64,000 nucleotides of DNA from Pseudomonas schmalbachii (GTDB lineage Bacteria > Pseudomonadota > Gammaproteobacteria > Pseudomonadales > Pseudomonadaceae): the NCBI RefSeq assembly GCF_017589465.1, contig NZ_JAELYA010000013.1:1-64000 (forward strand), written 5' to 3'. The notes below the pieces were generated by a model. The model was not told the DNA's origin, ran no database searches, and saw only the letters and a program-made list of their open reading frames with translations. The position numbers and the translations under genes are program-made. Shown here piece after piece: positions 34,394 to 42,858 of this stretch; position 1 is the first letter of the stretch, and each line of letters opens with the position of its first letter.

Positions 34394-34816
34394 ATGTCAG
34401 AAAATAACGTATGCAGAATTATCGAGTGCCCCGCACTTACCATGGACCTTTGTAAGGAACTTGGGGCGATCTACACTTCGGTAGGTTGGGGACAAGAGCA
34501 AGACTATGGCGATGAAAAGGTCAAGAATATATTCCTGGGTTCCAGTTACTGTTTGATCGCCCGTCGTGACGGCAAGACTGTTGGGCTGCTCCGTGCCTTG
34601 AGTGATGGGCATCTGACTACATGGCTGGCCGAAATTGTTGTCGCCCCGGAACATCAAGGGCGTGGAATTGGCGACAGCATGCTCAGGAAGTTTCTTGATA
34701 AATACTCCCATACTGCCATCTACATAGATGCACTTGCTGGAACAGAAAGCTTCTTTGCCAGACACGGAGTGAATGCCAGGCAGAAATTGATTGCATGCTC
34801 GCGCCGGGAGCTTTAG
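34394..34816 (+). CDS. GNAT family N-acetyltransferase, AT-rich paralog
   Basis: 140 aa. GNAT fold with acetyl-CoA motif A VVAPEHQGRGIGDSMLRKFL and a conserved start pattern (IYTSVGW) shared with the next gene. Strong ribosome site AGGAAAGGAGAG. GC content is well below its neighbours and codon use differs, so it may have been acquired separately rather than arising by recent duplication of the gene at 34878. Acceptor substrate unknown. Confidence 0.88.
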   Translation: MSENNVCRIIECPALTMDLCKELGAIYTSVGWGQEQDYGDEKVKNIFLGSSYCLIARRDGKTVGLLRALSDGHLTTWLAEIVVAPEHQGRGIGDSMLRKFLDKYSHTAIYIDALAGTESFFARHGVNARQKLIACSRREL

Positions 34817-34877
34817 TTCACGTTCCAAATTTATAAGGTGTAGGATGAATTAATCCATTCACTGCCCAGTTCTCATC

Positions 34878-35288
34878 ATGACCGACGCATCGCTGACAAT
34901 TATTCAGAACCCCGTGCTGGACGACGCCCAGTGTGCGGAGATCGCTGCGCTCTACCGCGCCGTCGGCTGGGGCCATCCGGGCACGCCGGCGGAGTTGCGC
35001 GATATCTACGACTATCCCAGCTATTACCTGCTGGCGCTGGACGGCGAGCGGGTGATCGGGTTGCTGCGGGCGGAGAACGAGAACGCGCAGACCACCTGGC
35101 TGGCGGAACTGGCCGTGCTGCCCGAGCACCAGGCCAGCGGCATCGGCAAGGCGCTGATGCAGCGCTTCCTTGCCGACCATCCGCGTACGCGGCTGTATAC
35201 CGACGCCACCGATGGGGTGGAAGAGTTCTTCCGGCGCCACGGCATCGCCCTGCGCCGCCCGCTGGTGCCGGGACCGAGCAAGGTCTGA
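34878..35288 (+). CDS. GNAT family N-acetyltransferase
   Basis: 136 aa, about 35-40 percent identical by eye to the preceding gene along its whole length (IAALYRAVGW, AQTTWLAELAVLPEHQASGIG, FFRRHGI). Base composition is normal for the genome. The acetyl-CoA loop QASGIGKAL is intact. The pair is in tandem, 61 bp apart. Small-molecule or protein acetylation; target unknown. Confidence 0.9.
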   Translation: MTDASLTIIQNPVLDDAQCAEIAALYRAVGWGHPGTPAELRDIYDYPSYYLLALDGERVIGLLRAENENAQTTWLAELAVLPEHQASGIGKALMQRFLADHPRTRLYTDATDGVEEFFRRHGIALRRPLVPGPSKV

Positions 35289-35333
35289 GTGATGTAGGGC
35301 GGGTGCACCGACCTATGCCCCCGGACGCGTTAC

Positions 35334-35417
35334 GTAGGTTGGCGCTGAGCGCAGCGAAGCCCAACACCGGCAACAGTTGGGCCGGATCGTTGGGCTTCGT
35401 ACCTCAGCCCAACCTAC
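35334..35417. repeat. Palindromic repeat, GTAGGTTGG...CCAACCTAC family
   Basis: Begins GTAGGTTGGCGCTGAGCG and ends CAGCCCAACCTAC, with an internal pair AGCCCAACA and GTTGGGCTT. Same family as 6798-6870, 46030-46106 and the half copies at 23404 and 53376. It sits between convergent genes. Confidence 0.8.
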
Positions 35418-35439
35418 GGGAAGGGACCAGCAGGGCTGT

Positions 35440-36120
35440 TCAGCCCCGGCAATCCTCCAGCGGCACGTATAGCCGCTCGAATATCCGCTCCACCGCCGGC
35501 TGGAAGTCTGGGGCGATATGTCCGCCTTCCAGCGCCAGTACCTGGTAGATGCCCCGCCGCATCATCGCTTCGCTGAGGTCTCCGGCGACTTCGCGGGTGG
35601 TGCAGAGGAAGCGAATCCACGAGGTGAGGATGATCCAGGAGTTCAGGGTCAGGGATTCCAGCTGCGCGTCGTTCATCAGCAGGATTCCGGATTCGACGAA
35701 GCCGCGGTAGATCGCCTGGGCATTCGCCAGGGTGCGGCGGGCGAAGTCGCGGTAGGTGGCGGCCAGTTCCGGGTCGCTGTCCAGCAGGTGCTCGAGGTCG
35801 CGGTGGAGGAAGCGGTAGCGCCACATCGCGGCGAGCAGCGCCTCCAGGTAGAAGGTCTTGTCGTCCACCGTCAGTGCGCGTTCTTCGGGCAGGCGCAGGA
35901 AGCCGTCGACATCGGCTTCGTAGGCGGCGAACAGCTCGGCGATGATCTCCTGCTTGTTGCGGAAGTGGTAGTACAGGTTGCCGGGCGAAATGCCCAGGTG
36001 CGCGGCGATGTGGTTGGTGGTGACGCTGCGCTCGCCCTGGGCGTTGAACAGCTCCAGGCTGGCCTGGACGATGCGGTCGCGGGTCTTGATGCGTGGGGCC
36101 ATTTGGTAATTCGGATGCAT
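35440..36120 (-). CDS. TetR family transcriptional regulator
   Basis: 226 aa (220 if the second ATG at 36102, MAPRIKTRDR, is used; neither has a good ribosome site). The N-terminal helix-turn-helix is clear (SVTTNHIAAHLGISPGNLYYHFRNKQEI). The C-terminal ligand domain is not assignable. It is divergent from an aldehyde dehydrogenase gene, with a perfect 16-bp palindrome in the shared intergenic region, so it probably represses that operon and itself. The inducer is likely an alcohol, an aldehyde or a derived acid. Confidence 0.92.
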   Translation of the reverse strand: MHPNYQMAPRIKTRDRIVQASLELFNAQGERSVTTNHIAAHLGISPGNLYYHFRNKQEIIAELFAAYEADVDGFLRLPEERALTVDDKTFYLEALLAAMWRYRFLHRDLEHLLDSDPELAATYRDFARRTLANAQAIYRGFVESGILLMNDAQLESLTLNSWIILTSWIRFLCTTREVAGDLSEAMMRRGIYQVLALEGGHIAPDFQPAVERIFERLYVPLEDCRG

Positions 36121-36148
36121 GGGCGGGGGACCGTCGGTAGCGTACCAT

Positions 36149-36177
36149 TTGACAGTCTAGAGCAATTGCTCTAAAAA
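36149..36177 (+). promoter_or_regulatory. Aldehyde dehydrogenase promoter with TetR-type operator
   Basis: -35 TTGACA (36149-36154), 17-nt spacer, -10 TAAAAA (36172-36177). The perfect palindrome TAGAGCAATTGCTCTA (36158-36173) fills the spacer, so a bound regulator would block polymerase. It lies between divergent tetR and aldehyde dehydrogenase genes. Confidence 0.75.
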
Positions 36178-36253
36178 TTCGCCAACAACAATCGATGGGA
36201 AGCCGCCGTGCCCGCGAAAAGCTTCCCCAAGCCGGACCGCCGAGGAATCCGCC

Positions 36254-37684
36254 ATGGTCGCCGACATTTCCTACCTGCAACAGACGCAACAACAGATAGC
36301 CCAGCTCGATGACCTGCTGGCCCTGCAACGCCAGGCCTTCCGCGCCAACCCCATGCCCAGCGCCGGACAGCGTATCCAGTGGCTGAAAAGCCTGGCCGGG
36401 GTACTGGTCAGCGAGCGCGATCGGCTGGTCGCGGCGATTTCCGCGGACTTTGGCAATCGAGCCGCCGACGAAACCCTGTTCGCCGAGATCATGCCCGCGC
36501 TGCACGGCATCCAGTACGCCAGCAAGCGCCTGAAGAAGTGGATGAAGCCCTCGCGCCGCGCGGTGAGCATGCTGTTCATGCCGGCCTCGGCCAAGGTGGT
36601 GTATCAGCCGCTCGGTGTGGTCGGCGTCATCGTGCCGTGGAACTACCCGCTGTTCCTTGCCATCAGCCCGATGGTCGCCGCGCTGGCAGCCGGCAACCGG
36701 GTGATGGTCAAGATGAGCGAATCGACCCCGGCCACCGCCCAGGCGCTCAAGGAAATCCTCGCCAAGGTCTTCCCTGAAGACCTGGTGGCGGTCGTCGAGG
36801 GCGAGGTGGACGTCGGCGTGGCGTTCTCCAGGCTGCCCTTCGACCACCTGCTGTTCACCGGCGCCACCAGCATCGGCAAGCACGTGATGCGCGCCGCCGC
36901 CGAGAACCTGGTGCCGGTCACCCTGGAGCTGGGCGGCAAGTCGCCGGCGATCATTTCCGCCGACGTGCCGATGAAGGATGCCGCCGAGCGCATCGCCTTC
37001 GGCAAGTCGCTGAACTCCGGGCAGACCTGCGTGGCACCGGACTACGTGCTGGTGCCGCGGCGCCGGGTCGACGAGTTCATCAGCGCCTATCGCGAGGTGG
37101 TGCAGCGCTTCTACCCGACGGTGGAAGGCAACCCGGACTACACCACGATCATCAACGACCGCCAGGCGAGCCGCCTCGACGGCTACCTGAAGGACGCGGA
37201 GGCGCAGGGCGCGCGGATCGTCCCGGTGCTGCCGCAGGCCCAGGGCCGGCGCATGCCGCAGGCGCTGCTGCTGGATGTGCACGACGGGATGAAGATCATG
37301 CAGGAGGAAATCTTCGGCCCGCTGCTGCCGGTGCTGCCCTACGACGGGCTCGACGAGGCCCTCGCCTACATCAACGAACGGCCGCGCCCGCTGGCGCTGT
37401 ACTACTTCGGCTACGACAAGCGCGAGCAGGAACACGTGCTGGCGCACACCCACTCCGGCGGCGTGTGCCTGAACGACACCCTGCTGCACGTGGCCCAGGA
37501 CGACATGCCGTTCGGCGGCGTCGGCCCTTCCGGCATGGGTCACTACCACGGCCATGAAGGTTTCCTGACGTTCAGCAAGGGCAAGGGCGTGTTCAGCAAG
37601 CCGCGCTTCAACTCCGCGCGGCCGGTCTACCCGCCCTATGGCAAGGCGATCCAGAAGCTCGTCTATAAACTCTTTATTCGCTAG
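36254..37684 (+). CDS. Coniferyl-type aldehyde dehydrogenase
   Basis: 476 aa. NAD(P)-dependent aldehyde oxidation. Cofactor and catalytic motifs: GVVGVIVPWNYPLFL, FTGATSIGKHVM, catalytic Glu in LELGGKSP and Cys in NSGQTCVAPDYV. The shape (long C-terminal tail, KLVYKLFIR) matches the CalB/coniferyl aldehyde dehydrogenase group, which also includes enzymes for medium-chain aldehydes. Start of a likely operon with a Tat-exported protein and a GMC oxidase. Confidence 0.92.
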   Translation: MVADISYLQQTQQQIAQLDDLLALQRQAFRANPMPSAGQRIQWLKSLAGVLVSERDRLVAAISADFGNRAADETLFAEIMPALHGIQYASKRLKKWMKPSRRAVSMLFMPASAKVVYQPLGVVGVIVPWNYPLFLAISPMVAALAAGNRVMVKMSESTPATAQALKEILAKVFPEDLVAVVEGEVDVGVAFSRLPFDHLLFTGATSIGKHVMRAAAENLVPVTLELGGKSPAIISADVPMKDAAERIAFGKSLNSGQTCVAPDYVLVPRRRVDEFISAYREVVQRFYPTVEGNPDYTTIINDRQASRLDGYLKDAEAQGARIVPVLPQAQGRRMPQALLLDVHDGMKIMQEEIFGPLLPVLPYDGLDEALAYINERPRPLALYYFGYDKREQEHVLAHTHSGGVCLNDTLLHVAQDDMPFGGVGPSGMGHYHGHEGFLTFSKGKGVFSKPRFNSARPVYPPYGKAIQKLVYKLFIR

Positions 37685-37706
37685 ACACCCCCAGGTGACA
37701 AGAACA

Positions 37707-38252
37707 ATGACAGACACCACCGTCGCCGCGCCCGGATTGTCCCGGCGCGGCGTGCTCAAGGTCGGCCTGCTCGGCGGCGCCTTCCTTGCCACCGCCGGCG
37801 TCACCGCCAGCCTGAGCGGTTGCACGGCCGACACTCCGGCGCAGGGCCTGCGCATCGTCCGCCAGTCGGACCTGCCGTTCCTGCGTGCGCTGATCCCCGT
37901 GCTGCTCGCCGGCGCAGTGCCCGCCGAGCGCATGGCGGATGCCGTGCAGGGCACCCTGCAGAGCCTCGACTACAGCCTCGACCGCCTTTCTCCCGAAATG
38001 CTCAAGCTGACCCGCCAGCTGTTCGACGTGCTCGCCCTGCCGCTCACCCGCGGCCCGCTGACCGGCATCTGGGGTGGCTGGGAAAAGGCCGGCGCCGAGG
38101 ATGTGCAGAACTTCCTGCAGCGCTGGGAAAACAGCTCCATCAGCCTGCTGCGCCTGGGCCACTGCTCGCTGCAGCAAATGGTGTTGATGGCCTGGTACGG
38201 CCGCCCGGAGTCCTGGGTGCACTGTGGGTATCCCGGCCCGCCGAAAATCTGA
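37707..38252 (+). CDS. Twin-arginine signal protein, probable GMC oxidase partner
   Basis: 181 aa. The Tat signal SRRGVLKVGLLGGAFLATAG ends in LSGC, so it may be lipidated as well. The mature part is helical and unassigned, somewhat like the small subunits that accompany gluconate or alcohol dehydrogenases. ATG 37707 has AGGTGACAAG upstream. It lies 22 bp after the aldehyde dehydrogenase and before the GMC oxidoreductase, suggesting a helper that escorts the latter. Confidence 0.8.
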   Translation: MTDTTVAAPGLSRRGVLKVGLLGGAFLATAGVTASLSGCTADTPAQGLRIVRQSDLPFLRALIPVLLAGAVPAERMADAVQGTLQSLDYSLDRLSPEMLKLTRQLFDVLALPLTRGPLTGIWGGWEKAGAEDVQNFLQRWENSSISLLRLGHCSLQQMVLMAWYGRPESWVHCGYPGPPKI

Positions 38253-38392
38253 GAGCCTGTCCATGACCTGCTGCGCGTCGGCCAGACGGCGTTAAAAACA
38301 GCCTCGGAATGCTCATTTACACTCGTAAACTCCGCTTCCTCGGCTGTTTTTGCCTTGTCTGGCTCTAGCTCGCAAGATCATGAACAGGCTCT
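38252..38392. repeat. MITE-like element, copy A
   Basis: 141 bp with 15-bp terminal inverted repeats (AGAGCCTGTCCATGA and TCATGAACAGGCTCT, one mismatch). The inner ~108 bp (38267-38374) is closely similar to 59918-60025 in reverse orientation, sharing for example the core TTTACGAG...GTAAATGAGCA. No coding capacity. It lies between the Tat-protein and GMC genes. Confidence 0.85.
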
Positions 38393-38438
38393 GCGCTACA
38401 CAAGAACAAGAAAGCATTCGCCTGAGAGAGTTTTTTAG

Positions 38439-40034
38439 ATGCCTGTACCCGATCTGTTCGCCCAGGGCCTGGCCCGTGGCTGGAAAGTCCATGATGGCTC
38501 GCGCCTGGACAACGACCTGACCCTCGAAGCCGACGTGGTCATCGTCGGCACCGGCGCCGGTGGCGGCACCAGCGCGGAAATCCTCAGCGCCGCCGGCTTC
38601 AAGGTGCTGCTGGTGGAGGAGGGGCCGCTGAAGACCAGTTCCGACTTCAAGCTGCAGGAGGCCGAGGCCTATTCCAGCCTGTACCAGGAAGGCATCGGGC
38701 GGATGAGCAAGGATGGCGCCATCACCATCCTCCAGGGCCGCGCCGTGGGCGGCACCACGCTGGTCAACTGGACTTCCAGCTTCCGCACCCCGCAGCCGAC
38801 CCTGGAGCACTGGGCGCAGGAGCACGGCGTCAAGGGCCACGGCAGCGCCGAGATGGCGCCCTGGTTCGAGAAGATGGAGCAGCGCCTGGGCGTCGCGCCC
38901 TGGGCGATTCCGCCGAACTCCAACAACGAGGTGATCAGGAACGGCTGCGAGAAGCTCGGCTATCACTGGAAAGTGATCCCGCGCAACGTGCGCGGCTGCT
39001 GGAACATCGGCTACTGCGGGATGGGCTGTCCGACCAACGCCAAGCAGTCGATGCTGGTCACCACCATTCCCGCGACCCTGGAGAAGGGCGGCGAGCTGCT
39101 CTACCTGGCGCGCGCCAACCGCCTGCTGATCGACGGCGACAAGGTCACCGGCCTGGAATGCCTGGGCATGGACGAGCGCTGCGTGGCGCCGAACGGGCGC
39201 AGGATCACCATCCGCGCGCGCCACTACGTGCTCTCCGGCGGCGGCATCAACACCCCGGCGATCCTCCTGCGCTCGAATGCGCCTGACCCGTACGGACGCG
39301 TCGGCAAGCGCACCTTCCTGCATCTGGTGAACTTCAGCGCGGCGCAGTTCGACAACGTGATCAACCCGTTCTACGGCGCGCCGCAGTCGATCTACTCGGA
39401 CCATTTCCAGTGGGACGACGGCACCGCCGGACGCATGTCCTACAAGCTGGAAGTGCCGCCGCTGCATCCGGCGCTGACGGCCACGCTGCTCGGCCGCTTC
39501 GGTGTGGACAACGCGCTGCGCATGGAGCAGCTGCCGCATACCAACGTGATCCTCGCCCTGATGCGCGACGGTTTCCATCCAGACAGCGCGGAAGGCACGG
39601 TCAGCCTGCGCGGCGACGACACTCCGGTGCTCGACTACCGGATGACCGACTACACCTGGGACGGCATCCGCCGCGCCTTCCACACCATGGCGGAAATCCA
39701 GTTCGCCGCCGGGGCGAAGGCGGTGATGCCGCTGCACGCCGACGCCGGCTACGTGAACACCCTGAAGGAAGCCCGCGCCGTGATCGACGGCCTGAGCCTG
39801 GAGCTCTACCGCACCCGCCTGGGCAGCGCCCACGTGATGGGCGGCTGCGCCATGGGCGAGGACCCGCAGCGGGCGGTCTGCGACAGCCTCGGCCGGCACC
39901 ATCAACTGGCCAACCTGTCGATCCACGACGGTTCGCTGTTCCCCACCAGCATCGGCGCCAACCCGCAGCTGTCGGTCTACGGCCTGACCGCGAAGCTGGC
40001 CAGCGCCCTTGCCGAGCGGCTGGGCAAGGCCTGA
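38439..40034 (+). CDS. GMC family oxidoreductase
   Basis: 531 aa flavoprotein. N-terminal FAD motif ADVVIVGTGAGGGTSAEILS, a Cys-rich segment (CWNIGYCGMGCPTNAK) typical of long-chain alcohol oxidase-like members, and the C-terminal GMC signature (GSAHVMGGCAMGED, NPQLSVYGLTAKLA). It probably oxidises an alcohol to an aldehyde that the upstream dehydrogenase converts to an acid. Electron acceptor unknown. The MITE upstream may carry or disturb transcription from the operon promoter. Confidence 0.9.
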   Translation: MPVPDLFAQGLARGWKVHDGSRLDNDLTLEADVVIVGTGAGGGTSAEILSAAGFKVLLVEEGPLKTSSDFKLQEAEAYSSLYQEGIGRMSKDGAITILQGRAVGGTTLVNWTSSFRTPQPTLEHWAQEHGVKGHGSAEMAPWFEKMEQRLGVAPWAIPPNSNNEVIRNGCEKLGYHWKVIPRNVRGCWNIGYCGMGCPTNAKQSMLVTTIPATLEKGGELLYLARANRLLIDGDKVTGLECLGMDERCVAPNGRRITIRARHYVLSGGGINTPAILLRSNAPDPYGRVGKRTFLHLVNFSAAQFDNVINPFYGAPQSIYSDHFQWDDGTAGRMSYKLEVPPLHPALTATLLGRFGVDNALRMEQLPHTNVILALMRDGFHPDSAEGTVSLRGDDTPVLDYRMTDYTWDGIRRAFHTMAEIQFAAGAKAVMPLHADAGYVNTLKEARAVIDGLSLELYRTRLGSAHVMGGCAMGEDPQRAVCDSLGRHHQLANLSIHDGSLFPTSIGANPQLSVYGLTAKLASALAERLGKA

Positions 40035-40167
40035 TATGCAGTGCAGCCAGGCCGCCGGCCCGGTCTGGCGGCACGCTGCGCCAAACGGCCGCATGCACGC
40101 TTGGCCGCGGCGGCCGGCGTGCGTTACCATCCGGGCCTCCAATTACAACGCAGATCCACAGAGCTGA

Positions 40168-41031
<864 letters not shown>

Positions 41032-41159
41032 CCCCTCTCGTTCCGACCGACTGACCGGGCAGCTGCGCCCGGACCGGCGGGATTGGCTATTCTCCCAGTT
41101 CGCTCCAGCGATTTATCGTCAGGCCATTCGCCGGGCTGACCGGCGATTCGTGAGATGCC

Positions 41160-42851
41160 ATGTCCCTGTTGAACAGCTGTTCCCGCCACCTCGCGTTGTG
41201 CAGCCTGCTGCTGCTCAGCGTCGTTCTGCACGCCGCCGAGAATCCCGCCCAGGGCACGGTCGCCACGGCCCATCCCGCCGCCACCGTGGCCGGTCTGGAG
41301 ACCCTCGCCGACGGCGGCAACGCCTTCGATGCCGCGGTGGCGATCAGCGCCGCGCTGGCGGTGGCCGAGCCCTACGGATCGGGTCTTGGCGGCGGCGGTT
41401 TCTTCCTCTTGCGCCAGGCCGGCAATCCGCCGACCTATCGCTTCATCGATGCTCGCGAGCGCGCGCCGCTGGCCGCCGACGAGCGTCTCTACGTGCGCGA
41501 CGGCCAGGTGCAGCCGGCGCTTTCGCTGAACGGCGCGCTGGCCGCCGGCATTCCCGGGCTGCCGGCGGCGCTGGTGGACATCACCAGCCGCTACGGCCGC
41601 AAGCGGCTCGCCGACAATCTGGTGCCGGCCATTCGCCTGGCCACCGATGGCGTGTCCATCGACCGTGTCTACCTCGACCGTGCCTACGGGCGTCTCGATG
41701 CCATGCGCGACGATCCGGAAACCGCGCGGATCTTCCTCGACCGCGGCAACCTGCCGGAGGAATGGGACCTGCTGCGCCAGCCGGAGCTGGCGCGCACGCT
41801 GGACAAGCTGGCGCGCTACGGGCGGATCGGCTTCTACGAAGGCGATGTCGCGGAGAAACTGGTACGCGGGGTGCAGGCGGCCGGCGGCATCTGGACCCTC
41901 GCCGACCTGCGCGACTACCGCACCGTGGAGCGCCAGCCGCTGCGCTTCCGCCTGGACGACCAGCGCGAGCTGATCAGCGCGCCGCCGCCTTCGGCCGGTG
42001 GCGTGGCCATCGCCCAGAGCCTGGCGATGCTCCAGCAACTGGACTGGCGCAAGGCCGAGCCGGCGCAGCGCGCGCACCTGGTGGCCGAGGCCCTGCGCCG
42101 CGCCTATCGTGACCGCGGCCTGCTCGGCGATCCGGACCGGGTGGCCATTCCGCTGCAGCAACTGCTCGCGCCGGCCTACCTGAAGGAGCTGGCCAAGGGC
42201 ATCGACCCGCAGCGCGCCACGCCCAGCTCCACCCTGCCGCGCGCGCCGGCCTGGCGCGAGGGCGACCACACCACGCATTTCGTGGTCATGGACTCCCAGG
42301 GCAACGCCGTGGCGGGGACGCTGTCGATCAACCTGCCATTCGGCGCGGCCTTCACCGTGCCGGGCACCGGCGTGCTGCTCAATGACGAGATGGATGATTT
42401 CGCCAGCGATCCGTCCGGCGCCAACGCCTATGGTCTGGCTGGCAGCCGGGCGAACGTCATCGCACCGGGCAAGCGGCCGCTGTCGAGCATGAGCCCGAGC
42501 TTCATCGAAAGCCCCAGCGAGCTCGCCGCCTTCGGCACCCCCGGCGGCAGCCGCATTCCCAGCATGGTGCTGCTGGCGATGCTGCAGTACCTGGACGGCC
42601 AGCCCATCCAGCGCTGGGTCTCGGCGCCGCGCTACCACCACCAGTACATGCCGGACGTGCTGGAGCACGAGCCGCGCACCTTCAGCGCCAGCGAAGAGGC
42701 CGACCTGCAGCGGCGCGGCTATACGCTGAAGAATGTCGGGCGCAGCTACGGCAACCAGCAGGTGCTGCGCTGGGACAAGAAGACCGGCACGGTCGACGCG
42801 GCCAGCGACCCGCGCGGCATCGGCCTGTCGGCGCAGCCGCCGAATCCCTGA
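41160..42851 (+). CDS. ggt: Gamma-glutamyltranspeptidase
   Basis: 563 aa periplasmic enzyme with a signal peptide (MSLLNSCSRHLALCSLLLLS). The precursor self-cleaves before the catalytic Thr in EGDHTTHFVVMD (near residue 375), yielding large and small subunits. LSINLPFGAAFTVPGTGVLLNDEMDDF-region residues and GTPGGSRIPSM form the glutamyl site. It degrades glutathione and transfers gamma-glutamyl groups. Convergent with the Na/Pi gene, 7 bp between stops. Confidence 0.95.
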   Translation: MSLLNSCSRHLALCSLLLLSVVLHAAENPAQGTVATAHPAATVAGLETLADGGNAFDAAVAISAALAVAEPYGSGLGGGGFFLLRQAGNPPTYRFIDARERAPLAADERLYVRDGQVQPALSLNGALAAGIPGLPAALVDITSRYGRKRLADNLVPAIRLATDGVSIDRVYLDRAYGRLDAMRDDPETARIFLDRGNLPEEWDLLRQPELARTLDKLARYGRIGFYEGDVAEKLVRGVQAAGGIWTLADLRDYRTVERQPLRFRLDDQRELISAPPPSAGGVAIAQSLAMLQQLDWRKAEPAQRAHLVAEALRRAYRDRGLLGDPDRVAIPLQQLLAPAYLKELAKGIDPQRATPSSTLPRAPAWREGDHTTHFVVMDSQGNAVAGTLSINLPFGAAFTVPGTGVLLNDEMDDFASDPSGANAYGLAGSRANVIAPGKRPLSSMSPSFIESPSELAAFGTPGGSRIPSMVLLAMLQYLDGQPIQRWVSAPRYHHQYMPDVLEHEPRTFSASEEADLQRRGYTLKNVGRSYGNQQVLRWDKKTGTVDAASDPRGIGLSAQPPNP

Positions 42852-42858
42852 ACGCCGC

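Noticed and set aside
35414..37954. An 846-codon minus-strand frame opposite the aldehyde dehydrogenase
   Set aside because: The opposite strand encodes a full aldehyde dehydrogenase with catalytic motifs, and this frame overlaps the real TetR gene.
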